Assembly (NCBI RefSeq): GCF_036345915.1 | Contig: NZ_CP107785.1 | Span: 4,092,001-4,156,000, forward strand | Source: Nocardia sp. NBC_00565 | GTDB taxonomy: Bacteria > Actinomycetota > Actinomycetes > Mycobacteriales > Mycobacteriaceae | DNA length: 64,000 nt | Direction: 5' to 3' | Shown here: piece by piece, positions 43,709 to 53,172 of the stretch | Numbering within the stretch: position 1 is the stretch's first letter | How the letters are laid out: each line of letters starts with the position of its first letter | Position numbers and translations under genes: made by a program | The notes under the pieces: generated by a model | Seen by the model: the letters and a program-made list of their open reading frames with translations, nothing else | Told to the model about the DNA's origin: nothing | Databases searched by the model: none

Positions 43709-45358
43709 TCAGTTCGTGGAGAACGGGTAGGTGTTGTCGGCGGTGCCGGGTACCACGGTGGGCGGAGTCGACGTCGCGCCGCCGGATGAGGCGCCACCGG
43801 CTCCTGTCCCGAACGGAAATTGTCCCGTACCGGACGAATTCGGCGTAGCCGACGCGCCGGAACTCTCTCCGAAGAATCCAGTGGTCGGCATGGTTGTACC
43901 AGCTCCTGGGGGTGCAGCAGGTCCCTGGGGCGCGCCGCCGCCGCCGAACTTGTCGGCCAGATCATGTGCCACCGCGGCGAACCAATCGGCGACGAATCGG
44001 GTGGGCGCGTCGCCATTGGCGGTGACCGCCGCGGTGCCGTACGCGCCGTGGCGTTGCACGGTGTCCCAGTACCGCACCCAGGTCGTCACATTGAGCAGTT
44101 CGCTGTTGTCGGTGATGTTCTGCACGACCGCGTCGAAGGCTTGGGTGACCAGTCGAACGCCCGTCGTCGGCGGCACCAACTGGGTCACCGCGCCCAGCAA
44201 TTTCGTGCCGAGCAGCAGGATTCCGCCGACCGGATCGGACAGACCCGCGGTGGCCAGCTGAGTGATGGTCGCGGGGTTGATGACCGCCTTGACCACCGTG
44301 GCGACCGCGTTCAGGCCGATCATGCCGACCTTCAGCAGCGCCCGCAGCGCCGCGGGGGCATCGACCGGGGTGCGCGGGTCGGCGGCGTCGGCCAGGCGCT
44401 GGGAGATCGACTTCTTCGGCGAGATCGCCAGATTCGTCAGCGAGTTGCCCTGGACATCCTCGTTGACGACCTTGGTCGCGGTCTTGATCGAGGTGTACGC
44501 CAGCGCCTGGGAGATCGAGACCAGCGAGGCGATCGGGTCGCCGCCGCTGAGCTCGGCCTGGCCCGCGACAGTGGCCACCGCCTTGAGGATCGGTGCGCCC
44601 TCCGGCGCGTCGCAGGCGAGATCGCCTGCGGCACAGAAACTGGCGACCCGGCCGGTCAGCGCGGCGAAGTTGGCGGCCCTGTCACGGTCGGGGCCGATGC
44701 CCCCACCGCTGGCGGGCTCCTGCGGCAGTGCCGCGACGGACGCGATCTGATCGCCCGAGGTGCCCGGCGCGGGATCGGGTGTCGCCTTACCCGGCGAACC
44801 CGGGAACAGCGGCGCACCGGGATTGCGGGTCGGATCGGCGAACAACGCGACCGCGGCGACCTTCTCGGGCGCGATCACACCATGCCCCTGGCCGACCTCC
44901 TGGGCGAAGATCGAGGCCACGTGCGCACCTTGTGAGTAGCCGACGATCGCCAATCTGGTCTCGGCGCAGCGGTCCGCGACATCCTTGGCCATCGAACGCA
45001 GGCGCTCGAGTCCGCCCATCACCGACTGCGCGTACGACACCGTGCCACCGGCGGTGGCGCCGCCGAAGCCGGATTCGTAAGGGACGTATGCGCGGTCGAC
45101 GAGCCCGCGCTCGGGAGCCGCGGCCAGCATCGGCATGAAGACCGTCGATAGCATGCCGGTATCAGTTGTCGGCGCGGCATCCGGTGACGATTCCCCGGTG
45201 CCCTGAATTCCCAACGCGTACAGTGCCGGACAGTTACCGATGGCGAGATTCGTTGTCGGGCCAGCGGAATTCGGTTCCGCTACGGCGGTTCCGGCGGTCG
45301 CCACGACAACGGCGAATGCCACCAGCATCCCCGAGATCCGTGCCGTGTACTTCGTCAT
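43709..45358 (-). CDS. secreted cutinase-family serine esterase at the head of the secretion operon
   Basis: 549 residues from ATG 45358 (an ATG 12 bases earlier is possible). A signal peptide ends near AVA (residue 27). The alpha/beta hydrolase core has nucleophile Ser142 in VGYSQG, Asp246 (FCAAGDLACD) and His437 (QRHGAY). Large helical insertion (~255-425) and a Pro/Gly/Ser-rich tail (~460-549) set it apart from ordinary ~220-residue cutinases. Substrate may be mycolate or other envelope esters (inference from the family in mycolata). First gene of the cluster; no obvious promoter was found. Confidence 0.82.
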   Translation of the reverse strand: MTKYTARISGMLVAFAVVVATAGTAVAEPNSAGPTTNLAIGNCPALYALGIQGTGESSPDAAPTTDTGMLSTVFMPMLAAAPERGLVDRAYVPYESGFGGATAGGTVSYAQSVMGGLERLRSMAKDVADRCAETRLAIVGYSQGAHVASIFAQEVGQGHGVIAPEKVAAVALFADPTRNPGAPLFPGSPGKATPDPAPGTSGDQIASVAALPQEPASGGGIGPDRDRAANFAALTGRVASFCAAGDLACDAPEGAPILKAVATVAGQAELSGGDPIASLVSISQALAYTSIKTATKVVNEDVQGNSLTNLAISPKKSISQRLADAADPRTPVDAPAALRALLKVGMIGLNAVATVVKAVINPATITQLATAGLSDPVGGILLLGTKLLGAVTQLVPPTTGVRLVTQAFDAVVQNITDNSELLNVTTWVRYWDTVQRHGAYGTAAVTANGDAPTRFVADWFAAVAHDLADKFGGGGAPQGPAAPPGAGTTMPTTGFFGESSGASATPNSSGTGQFPFGTGAGGASSGGATSTPPTVVPGTADNTYPFSTN

Positions 45359-45704
45359 AGCGATCCGCAATCAATCCGTGTTGCCGCAGCTGAACTTAAC
45401 GCCATGAAATCCAATAGACCGTAACAGATTCCGACTATTGCCGCTGTGGGCACGAAAACATTACGCGAACCGCCGAGGGACGCACGATGCTTCCCGGCGT
45501 GCCACGTGGGATCATCCGACAAGTTTCCGATCATAGAAACCGGTCGGCAACCGGTCGGCGACCCTTCGGCGTTTCGAATCACCAACCCGGACTTCGTATT
45601 CCAGCGAACGCACGCGACGCGCGCAAGCAGCTACAGGCGGGCCGCGCCTGCGCTCAGCGGGTGGCGATGAACGGCACGGCTGTTCAGCCAGCTCGACGTG
45701 CCGA
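45359..45704. other. gene-free spacer between the secretion operon and relA
   Basis: 346 nt, locally AT-richer near 45390-45440. The operon promoter must be here (minus strand), but no clear -35/-10 pair is seen. Short frames within it have no plausible composition. A short inverted pair ACCGGTCGG/CCGGTCGG sits at ~45540-45560. It holds no copy of the 27-nt intergenic repeat. Confidence 0.5.
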
Positions 45705-48113
45705 TCAGGTGGCCGAGGTGACGCGGTAGACGTCGTAGACGCCCTCCACGTTACGCACCACATTCAGCAAGTGGCCCAGGTGTTTCGGATCGCCCATCTC
45801 AAAGGTGAACTTGCTGATCGCGACCCGGTCGCCGTGCGTGGCCACCGAGGCGGACAGGATGTTCACCTTCTCGTCGGCGAGCACCTTGGTCACATCCGAA
45901 AGCAGTCGGGTGCGATCCAGCGCCTCGATCTGAATGGCCACCAGGAACACCGAGGACGGCGACGGCGCCCACTCCACGTCGATGATGCGCTCGGCCTGTT
46001 CGCGCAGCGAGCCGGCATTGGTGCAGTCGGTGCGGTGCACGCTGACCGCGCCGCCACGGGTCACGAAGCCCATGATCTCGTCGCCCGGCACCGGGGTGCA
46101 GCACTTGGCCAGCTTCGCGACCGTGCCCGGCGCCCCCGGAATCAGCACGCCCGCATCGCCGGTGACGCGCTGGCGGGCCGGGGTGGTCGACGGGGTGGAA
46201 CGCTCGGCGAGCTCGTTCTCCACATCGCCGATGCCGCCGAGCTGTGCCATCAACCGCTGCACGACATGGTGCGCGGAGACCTGGTGCTCGCCGACGGCGG
46301 TGTAGAGCGTGGAGATGTCGGTGTAGTGCAGTTCGTGCGCGACCGCGGTCATCGCGTCCACGCTCATCAACCGTTGCAGTGGCAGCCCGACGCGGCGGAC
46401 TTCCTTGCTGATCTGATCCTTACCGCTCTCCAGGGCCTCTTCGCGGCGTTCCTTGGCGAACCACTGCCGGATCTTGGCCTTGGCGCGCGGGGACACCACG
46501 AAGTTCTGCCAGTCGCGGCTGGGTCCGGCGTTCTGCGCCTTCGAGGTGAATACCTCGATGACCTCACCGTTTTCGAGCTGACGTTCCAGCGCGACCAGGC
46601 GACCGTTGACTCGCGCGCCGATGCAGCGGTGCCCGACCTCGGTATGCACCGCGTAGGCGAAGTCGACCGGAGTCGACTTCTGCGGCAACGTGATCACGTC
46701 ACCCTTCGGGGTGAACACGAAGATCTCCGGCGACTTCAGGTCGAAGCGCAGCGACTCCAGGAACTCCGCAGGGTCGGCGGCCTCACGCTGCCAGTCGAGG
46801 AGTTGGCGCATCCACGCCATATCGTCGACTTCGGTGGAGTCATTGGAGTGCTTGCCGCGAGTCTCCTTGTAGCGCCAGTGCGCGGCGATGCCGAATTCGG
46901 CCGTGCGGTGCATGTCCTGGGTACGGATCTGCACCTCCAGCGGCTTGCCGTCCGGACCGACCACAGTGGTGTGCAGTGACTGGTAGACGCCGTAGCGCGG
47001 CTGGGCAATGTAGTCCTTGAACCGGCCCGCCATCGGCTGCCACAGCGAATGCACCACGCCGACCGCGGCGTAGCAGTCGCGGACCTCGTCGCACAGAATG
47101 CGGATGCCGACCAGGTCGTGGATGTCGTCGAAGTCCTTACCCTTGACGATCATCTTCTGGTAAATCGACCAGTAGTGCTTGGGGCGGCCCTCGACGATCG
47201 CGTTGATCCTGGATGCGGCCAGGGTGTTGACGATCTCCGCACGCACCCGCGCCAGATAGGTATCGCGCGAGGGCGCCCGGTCGGCGACCAGGCGCACGAT
47301 CTCGTCGTATTTCTTCGGATGCAGGATGGCGAACGCGAGGTCCTCGAGCTCCCATTTGACGGTGGCCATACCCAGGCGGTGCGCCAGCGGCGCGATCACC
47401 TCGAGGGTTTCCTTGGCCTTCTTCGCCTGCTTCTCCGGCGGCAGGAAGCGCATGGTGCGCATGTTGTGCAGGCGGTCGGCGACCTTGATGACCAGCACGC
47501 GCGGGTCGCGGGCCATGGCGATGATCATCTTGCGGATGGTCTCGGCCTCGGCGGCAGCGCCCAGGTTGACCTTGTCCAACTTTGTGACGCCGTCGACCAG
47601 ATGCGCCACCTCGGCGCCGAAGTCTTGGGTCAGCTGCTCGAGCGAGTAGCCGGTGTCCTCCACGGTGTCGTGCAGGAGCGCCGCGACCAGCGTGGTGGTG
47701 TCCATGCCGAGTTCGGCCAGGATATTGGCGACCGCGAGCGGGTGGGTGATGTAGGGATCACCGGACTTGCGGAACTGGTGGGCGTGGCGCTCATCGGCGA
47801 CATCGAACGCCCGTTGCAGCAGGTTGAGGTTCGCCTTCGGATACAGCTCGCGATGCACGCTGGCCAGCGGCTCGAGCACCGGCTTGACCGCGGCGATACC
47901 ACGCTGACCGGTCATGCGCCTGGCCAGGCGGGCGCGCACCCGCCGGGATGCGGAGGTCGGGACCGCGGCCGAGGTCCCCGGCTGGCGCGCCGGCGCGGAA
48001 TTGCCGCCCGCGGGCGGCTTCGGGGTACCCGATGGCTGCGGGGTGGCCGCACCATTCGACTGCGGGGCACCTGCCGATTGCTCGACATTCGCCTCGCCAA
48101 GATGCTGAGTCAT
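45705..48113 (-). CDS. relA: bifunctional (p)ppGpp synthetase/hydrolase
   Basis: 802 residues from ATG 48113 with GGAGAGG upstream. The first ~60 residues are Pro/Gly-rich. HD hydrolase domain (~105-215): [19 protein letters not shown] and [14 protein letters not shown]; synthetase domain (~270-400) with [19 protein letters not shown] and HWRYKE; TGS (~450-510, [19 protein letters not shown]) and ACT (~725-802). Catalytic residues of both activities are kept, as in Rel of M. tuberculosis (Rv2583c). Stringent-response enzyme making and degrading ppGpp. Confidence 0.95.
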   Translation of the reverse strand: MTQHLGEANVEQSAGAPQSNGAATPQPSGTPKPPAGGNSAPARQPGTSAAVPTSASRRVRARLARRMTGQRGIAAVKPVLEPLASVHRELYPKANLNLLQRAFDVADERHAHQFRKSGDPYITHPLAVANILAELGMDTTTLVAALLHDTVEDTGYSLEQLTQDFGAEVAHLVDGVTKLDKVNLGAAAEAETIRKMIIAMARDPRVLVIKVADRLHNMRTMRFLPPEKQAKKAKETLEVIAPLAHRLGMATVKWELEDLAFAILHPKKYDEIVRLVADRAPSRDTYLARVRAEIVNTLAASRINAIVEGRPKHYWSIYQKMIVKGKDFDDIHDLVGIRILCDEVRDCYAAVGVVHSLWQPMAGRFKDYIAQPRYGVYQSLHTTVVGPDGKPLEVQIRTQDMHRTAEFGIAAHWRYKETRGKHSNDSTEVDDMAWMRQLLDWQREAADPAEFLESLRFDLKSPEIFVFTPKGDVITLPQKSTPVDFAYAVHTEVGHRCIGARVNGRLVALERQLENGEVIEVFTSKAQNAGPSRDWQNFVVSPRAKAKIRQWFAKERREEALESGKDQISKEVRRVGLPLQRLMSVDAMTAVAHELHYTDISTLYTAVGEHQVSAHHVVQRLMAQLGGIGDVENELAERSTPSTTPARQRVTGDAGVLIPGAPGTVAKLAKCCTPVPGDEIMGFVTRGGAVSVHRTDCTNAGSLREQAERIIDVEWAPSPSSVFLVAIQIEALDRTRLLSDVTKVLADEKVNILSASVATHGDRVAISKFTFEMGDPKHLGHLLNVVRNVEGVYDVYRVTSAT

Positions 48114-48268
48114 GCCACCACCTCTCCACGCCGCGGTCGGATCACCCTATCCGACCGCTGCCGCCTCACCTCCAACTCTAGTCGCGGCTGTGCCGGTACG
48201 TCCGATTCGAGGTAGCCAGACGAGATGGACAACGCAGAGAGCACAGGATCAGTGCCCGAATGCCGGGA

Positions 48269-49222
48269 CTACCGGCTGGCGAAGAGGTCGATTGGTTGGG
48301 CAATGCGGGATGCACCATCGAAGACCGGGTCCAGTGGGGCATTGAGGAGGTCCAAGACGGTGGGGGTGATGTCTACCAGGGAGAAGCTGGAACTGGTGGT
48401 GCCCGGGGTAAAGCTGGGACCGCGGGCTATCACGAAATTGGTTGTCTCGTCGGGAGTTTGACCGCCGTGGCCGCCTTCGGGGCGGTGGCCGTGGTCGGCG
48501 GTGACGAGGATGGTCCAGCGTTCGTCCGGATTCGCGGTGGCTCGGGCGTCGACCGCCGCCACGATGCGGCCGACCAGACCGTCGATACGGGTGACGGCGT
48601 CGAGATATTGCCTGGAGCCGCCGCCGTGGAGATGGCCCGCGCGGTCGACCTGATCGAGGTGGGTGAACAGGAAATCGGGAGCGAATCTGGTGATGGCGGT
48701 GACGACCTCGGCCGCGGTGGCGGCATCGGTCTCGAACTCCTCCGGGTCGCCGGGGACCGGCGGGACGGAGACGACGACGCTGGCGCGCGGACTGCCGCTG
48801 CCCGCCATGATGGCGATCTGATCCCAGGTGGCGATCGAATGCGTCTTCAGGGCCGGGTTGGCGCGGTGCAGGCGGGTGAATACGGTCGGGTATTTCGCGA
48901 ACGGGGCGGCGTCGAAGTTGTTGTCCTTGATGCCGTGCTTGGTTCCCCAGACGCCGGTCAGCACTGTCGCCCAGGACGGGCCGGAGATGGTGACGTGCGG
49001 TGCGATAGAGGTGCGGCCGAGCGCGCCATCCGCGCTGAGTCGCAACAGGTTCGGGGCCTGTACCTGTTGAATCCTGGAGTACATGAGGCCGTCGAGTCCC
49101 ACGAGGACGACCTTGTCGAGCGACGTGGCGGCGGCATGCGCACGGGCGGTGGCGAGGCTGAGCGGTAGGGTCGAAACCGCCGCGACGGCAAGCGCGTTGG
49201 TGAGCAGTTGTCTGCGGTTCAT
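48269..49222 (-). CDS. secreted type I phosphodiesterase / alkaline-phosphatase superfamily protein
   Basis: 317 residues from ATG 49222 (MNRRQLLTNALAVAAV), a signal with Arg-Arg that may be twin-arginine, cut near ARAHA. The superfamily metal sites are visible: VVLVGLDGLMYSRIQ, nucleophile region TISGPSWATVLTGVWG, FTHLDQVDRAGHLHGG and VTADHGHRPEGGHGG. It resembles nucleotide pyrophosphatase/phosphodiesterase (PF01663). The nucleophile may be Thr or Ser in VTISGPS. The substrate is unknown. The frame upstream of this start is not homologous. Confidence 0.83.
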   Translation of the reverse strand: MNRRQLLTNALAVAAVSTLPLSLATARAHAAATSLDKVVLVGLDGLMYSRIQQVQAPNLLRLSADGALGRTSIAPHVTISGPSWATVLTGVWGTKHGIKDNNFDAAPFAKYPTVFTRLHRANPALKTHSIATWDQIAIMAGSGSPRASVVVSVPPVPGDPEEFETDAATAAEVVTAITRFAPDFLFTHLDQVDRAGHLHGGGSRQYLDAVTRIDGLVGRIVAAVDARATANPDERWTILVTADHGHRPEGGHGGQTPDETTNFVIARGPSFTPGTTSSSFSLVDITPTVLDLLNAPLDPVFDGASRIAQPIDLFASR

Positions 49223-49733
49223 GCTCTGGTGGCGCCGACAGTCATCTGCGTCGCATCGGAGCGACGTCGGGCCTGCGATTCGCTCGCTCATATCCCGAAC
49301 GATCCAGTACGCCTGTGCCTTTCGATAGATCACCCAGGCAGAGTTCATGGATGTTTCATCGGTCTCGCCATCGCTGGTCGCCTCGCTGAACAACCATTGA
49401 ACAGACGATAGCGAGTGGCTATACGAGCAGTTCACCGCTGGGTGTCGGTGGGGTGAACAACAGAATCCGGTTGATCCATGGCCGAACGTGTGACTGTCTG
49501 ACCGCCATGTCCACCGCCGGCGAGGCCGCCCGCAACACCACGCTTCCCACTTCGGCCGGTACAGCCCACGCCACACACAACTTATGGGCACGTCACGGAC
49601 CTTCGCGAAAACCGCCGGACTGTCGACGGGCAAGTCCCTCTGTGAGCTGTCAACGGGGTATGCGAGGCTGCCCCGATGCATTCCAGCTCGGCGTCGGGTG
49701 CGACGGGTGCGTGGAAAGCGTTGTGGTGCTGGG
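49223..49733. other. 511-nt stretch without a supported gene
   Basis: Between the phosphodiesterase start and the NrtR-like stop. Several short frames exist on both strands, but none has a recognisable motif, ribosome site or coding-like codon bias I trust. The promoter of the phosphodiesterase gene must be here. Confidence 0.5.
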
Positions 49734-50360
49734 TTATTCGTTGGGGGTGAAGGCCCAGATGGCGGCGGGGCGGCCGGTGGCCTTGACGCGGCGGCGTTCG
49801 GTGGTGCGCGCGAGGCCGGGGATCGTGGCCAGGGTGCGGTTCAGGTTGGCCGGGTCGGGGCGGGCGCCCTGCAGGGCGGCGCTGAGTTCGACCGCGCGGG
49901 TGGCGGGGAATTCGTCGCCGGTCAGCGCTCGGGTGAAGGCCATGTCCTTCCAGAGCAATCGGGCGAGCAGACCGCGGGCGGCATCGATGATGCGGTTGTG
50001 GTCGAAGGCCAGCGCGGGGACCTCGTCGAACGACACCCACTGCGCCGCTCCCTCGTGCGGCCCGACCACCGCCCACATCGCGATCGATAGCGTCGGCCCG
50101 CGCGGGTCGCGATTCGGCTCGTCGAAGGTGACCAACTGCCCGACCGCACCGATCGCCGCCTCCGGCACGCCGAGCTTGGTGTGCACAGCCCGGCGCGCGG
50201 CGGCGACCAGCCGCTCCCCCCGCCCAAGCAGCACCCCCGGCAACGCCAACCGTCCGGTGAACGGCTCCATCTCCCGCACCGCGATACCCACGCTCACCCC
50301 GGCGTCATCGGCCCAGAACCGCAACGCCACCACATCAACCGACACAACGGATTGCTCCAC
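49734..50360 (-). CDS. NrtR-like regulator with degenerate Nudix domain
   Basis: 208 residues. The N-terminal Nudix-like domain has REMEPFTGRLALPG and FDEPNRDPRGPTLSIAMWA, and the C-terminus is the NrtR winged helix ending ERRRVKATGRPAAIWAFTP. The Nudix box keeps GxxxxGE..R but its catalytic REuxEE is RAVHTK, so hydrolysis is unlikely and the domain should act as a ligand sensor, as in NrtR repressors of NAD genes (family knowledge). No NAD gene is adjacent; its targets may be elsewhere. Confidence 0.78.
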   Translation of the reverse strand: MEQSVVSVDVVALRFWADDAGVSVGIAVREMEPFTGRLALPGVLLGRGERLVAAARRAVHTKLGVPEAAIGAVGQLVTFDEPNRDPRGPTLSIAMWAVVGPHEGAAQWVSFDEVPALAFDHNRIIDAARGLLARLLWKDMAFTRALTGDEFPATRAVELSAALQGARPDPANLNRTLATIPGLARTTERRRVKATGRPAAIWAFTPNE

Positions 50361-50400
50361 GCCACCCGATCCTGCCCCACGCCCGAGTCCACCCGCCCAG

Positions 50401-50943
50401 CGGTCCAGACCGTTGGCGGTCGAAACAACCGAGAAGCCGAGTCAGCATGCCAGCCAGCCCACCAAATCTGTGACGACAAAAGCAGCGGCGACTCCCGCCT
50501 CACCAGACAACTGCGGCCACGCACCGAGCCGAGGCGCGGTCGCAGCGGTCCGGACCGTTGGCGGTCGAGACGACCGGGACGCCGAGTCGGCGTGCCAGCT
50601 GGTCCACCGAATCTGGGCCATGAAAATCGACGATGTCCCGGGCCTCGAGCTAGGGAACGGCGGCCACGCACCGGGCCGGGGTACGGTCGCAGCGCTCCGG
50701 ACCATTGGTGGTCGAGACAACCGGCACGTCGAGTCGGCGCTCCAGCTGGTCCACCGGATCTGCGGCGACGAAAGATCGGCGGTGTCCCCAGCCCCACTAG
50801 GCGACTGCGGCCACGCGCTTGGCTGGGGTGCGGTCGCGGCGGTCCGGGCCGTTAGCGGTCAGGACTACTGGAGTGCCGAGTTGCTGTTCGAGCCAGGACG
50901 TCGGGTCTGTGGGGAGGGCGGTCAGGATCGGGGATGCGGTGGC
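50401..50943 (-). repeat. tandem ~147-bp copies of the 3' end of the PurA-like gene
   Basis: The last 147 bp of the PurA-like gene (50797-50943) is followed, on the same strand, by copies at 50650-50796 and 50503-50649 and a decayed part-copy at ~50401-50502 (offsets 147, 147, then 145). Two downstream copies stay in the gene's reading frame after its TAG: they encode DPVDQLERRLDVPVVSTTNG and DSVDQLARRLGVPVVSTANG, each followed by PxRCDRxxARCVAAV, against LEQQLGTPVVLTANGPDRRD in the gene. The copy adjoining the gene ends in TAG at exactly the equivalent position. Confidence 0.87.
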
Positions 50944-52053
50944 CAGTAGGTCGGTGAGGCGCTGTTGGTGGTCGAGGTCTTGCCAGGGGCCTGGGTCGAG
51001 GCGGTCGATGATGCCGGTGGGGGTGGTGTATCCCGTTGCGGCGTAGTCGGTTCCGGGGTGGTCCAGGTGAGTGAGGGCCAGGCCGTCGATGCCGCCGGAG
51101 ACGTCGATGGCGTAGCGCAGCAGGATCGGGTCGAGGTGGCCACTGCGGAAGGGGCCCTGGTAGGGGCCGGTGGTGTTGTGGGGTTCGGGGAAGGTCAGGG
51201 CGCGATCCTCGGTGGGGAACGGGCCCGCCCCGTGGCGGGTCATGTAGGTGCGGGTGACGCCGAGTGTGTATGCGGGAGCATCGATTTCGGCGAGTAGGGC
51301 GCGGGCGTTGTGCGGTTCGACGGTGGACCAGGTGGTGTGCGGATGGAAGCCGCGCCATTCGTCGAGCAGAACGCCTTGCGCACCTTCGAAAATCAGGCGG
51401 CCGCGGTGTGCGAACCGGGCGAGTTCGTCGCCGTCGACGATGCGTACGGCGGTGGCGAATTCGCGGTACATGTCGACCAGATCGCGAATCGGTTCGTAGC
51501 GGTGCCTGCTCGGCGCGATCAGCGGGCCGTAGTGCGCTGCCATCGCCTGCAATTTGGCGTGCAGAACGTTGGGGTGCAGGCAATCCGACACCTTCGGCGC
51601 ATCGTGGTCGAGTGCGTACCGAGCCGTTTCGCCGATACCGCGGCCGCACGAACCGTGCCGCGCGGAACCCCTCGCGTCCTCGCGGGCACGGTTGGCGGCA
51701 ATGTGGATCGGGGTGGTGAGCAACGCTCGCCCGTCGATGCGCAGCAGCGACAGCGGGTCCGGTACACCGAGGGTTGTCAGCCGCAGCGATTCACTCGCCA
51801 GTGCGATCGGCTCGACCAGCATATGCCGCGAGAGCAGCGTGGGGACGCCGGAGAAGGTGCCGGATCCGAACTGCGCGAAGGTGTGATGGCGTCCATCGGC
51901 GATCACATTGTGCGCGGCCTGCGCGCCGCCGTTGAATCGCACGACCGCCGATACGTCCAGGCCCGCTTCCGACGAGCACAGCCAATCGACGGTCGCTCCC
52001 TTCCCTGCGTCACCGAACCCGAGATCGAGCACGATGATGTTCGACCGAATCAC
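50797..52053 (-). CDS. divergent adenylosuccinate-synthetase-family protein
   Basis: 418 residues. PurA-family ligase fold: LDLGFGDAGKGATVDWL (usual GDEGKG, D15 kept, Glu changed to Ala), FNGGAQAAHNV with the catalytic His48, HGSCGRGIGETARY, IFEGAQGVLLDEWRGFHPH and GVTRTYMTRHGAGPFPTE. The motifs differ enough that it is probably a paralogue with a different nucleotide or amino-acid substrate, the housekeeping PurA being elsewhere. Retained Asp argues against PurZ-type enzymes, in which I recall it is replaced. Downstream lie degenerate copies of its own C-terminal segment. Confidence 0.8.
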   Translation of the reverse strand: MIRSNIIVLDLGFGDAGKGATVDWLCSSEAGLDVSAVVRFNGGAQAAHNVIADGRHHTFAQFGSGTFSGVPTLLSRHMLVEPIALASESLRLTTLGVPDPLSLLRIDGRALLTTPIHIAANRAREDARGSARHGSCGRGIGETARYALDHDAPKVSDCLHPNVLHAKLQAMAAHYGPLIAPSRHRYEPIRDLVDMYREFATAVRIVDGDELARFAHRGRLIFEGAQGVLLDEWRGFHPHTTWSTVEPHNARALLAEIDAPAYTLGVTRTYMTRHGAGPFPTEDRALTFPEPHNTTGPYQGPFRSGHLDPILLRYAIDVSGGIDGLALTHLDHPGTDYAATGYTTPTGIIDRLDPGPWQDLDHQQRLTDLLATASPILTALPTDPTSWLEQQLGTPVVLTANGPDRRDRTPAKRVAAVA

Positions 52054-52199
52054 CTTGCACCCCTATCTATTCCGAATTCATCACCCGACGTGTTCAGCCA
52101 TGCGCAGGAACCCGCCACGGGAAGCAGCGCATGCCGGATGCACCGAGGCCCCTGCGCGGAGCTACCGCACCTAGAAGCAGCCCTACCCGACGGACCAGA

Positions 52200-53150
52200 T
52201 CAGCCGCGACCGCGCGACAGTGCGCGAATACTCGGTCCGGCCTTGACCCCCAACGCTTTTCCCACCGACGCGGCCTCGGCCGCCGACCCCACATCGCGCA
52301 GATCCGCGAGCCCGGTGTGCATGTCGACGCGGTCTTCCTCGAGCCCGATGGTGAGCGCGATGAGTTCACACACCGCGGCCGGATCGTCGAGCTTCATGAA
52401 GTGCTGCCCCAGCAATGCGCCCCAGTGCTCGGCGATCTCCGGGTCGCCGAAGTAGCTGGACTGGTTCGGCAGGATGTAGTACACATGCCACCGCTCGGCC
52501 AGTTCCCGATAGATCGAGGCCACCTCGATATCGGTGCGCACGTGGTCGCCGATGACGCCGCGGATATGCCTGCCCGCCAGCTTCGCCTTGTTCAGTTCAT
52601 CGCCGATGATGAACAGATAGCCGCGCTTGCCGCGCTTGTCCCAGGCATCGGTCGAGACATGACTGGCCATGAAATACGCTGCCAGTTCATAACTTTCGGA
52701 CTTCTGTCCGCCGCCTCCGCCTTCCAGCAGGATATTGCGCAACTGCTCGTCCATCCGGTTGTCGGATTCGAACTGCCCGACCTGCAACGGCACCCGATCG
52801 GTATCCGCATCACCTATCGCACCGAACATGATCTGCGGATCCTCCGCATATCCCTTGCGCTGCAACAGTCCGTGCAGTTTGCCGAGCTTGTCCTGCATGA
52901 TCCGGGGCACCCGGCCCATCGATCCGGTCACGTCGAACAGCACCGCGATCGGCAGCGAGTTCCCGTGCTCATCCGAATCCCGGCATTCCCGCACGGCGAC
53001 TCCGAGCGGCTCCAGCGCCGGGTGCGCCTGCCAGCTCGCATACGGCTGCCCCTGCATCTCGGCGGTGTATCCGAAGTCGTCCACACCCCGGCTGGCGCGG
53101 AAGGTCTTGGCCGCACGGTAGGCGGTGTCGTCCCAATGTCCATATCCCAT
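52200..53150 (-). CDS. von Willebrand factor A domain protein
   Basis: 316 residues from ATG 53150 (MGYGHWDDTAYRAAK) with GAGG upstream. A vWA fold near residues 80-290 has the metal site DVTGSMG and the later conserved VLFDVTGSMGRVPRIM and FGAIGDADTDRVPLQVG blocks. It is a soluble cytoplasmic protein without signal or helices. Such proteins often work with AAA+ ATPases, none being nearby. A perfect 29-bp palindromic operator lies 22 nt before the start codon. Confidence 0.82.
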   Translation of the reverse strand: MGYGHWDDTAYRAAKTFRASRGVDDFGYTAEMQGQPYASWQAHPALEPLGVAVRECRDSDEHGNSLPIAVLFDVTGSMGRVPRIMQDKLGKLHGLLQRKGYAEDPQIMFGAIGDADTDRVPLQVGQFESDNRMDEQLRNILLEGGGGGQKSESYELAAYFMASHVSTDAWDKRGKRGYLFIIGDELNKAKLAGRHIRGVIGDHVRTDIEVASIYRELAERWHVYYILPNQSSYFGDPEIAEHWGALLGQHFMKLDDPAAVCELIALTIGLEEDRVDMHTGLADLRDVGSAAEAASVGKALGVKAGPSIRALSRGRG

Positions 53151-53172
53151 GTCGTCATTTCCTCTCGTGAAT

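Noticed and set aside
45446..45670. Short plus-strand frames between cutinase and relA genes
   Set aside because: No ribosome site, motif or conserved pattern visible; the region must contain promoters.
26804..45704. Flanking att direct repeats for the secretion cluster
   Set aside because: The 27-nt repeat at the left border has no copy at the right border, and no tRNA or integrase was seen.
50294..50797. A 167-codon minus-strand frame overlapping the tandem repeats
   Set aside because: It is in a different frame from the repeated module, and arises from periodic duplication rather than a gene.
50401..50943. Integration site or CRISPR explanation for the 147-bp repeats
   Set aside because: The repeats encode recognisable copies of the neighbouring C-terminus and lack spacer or att features.
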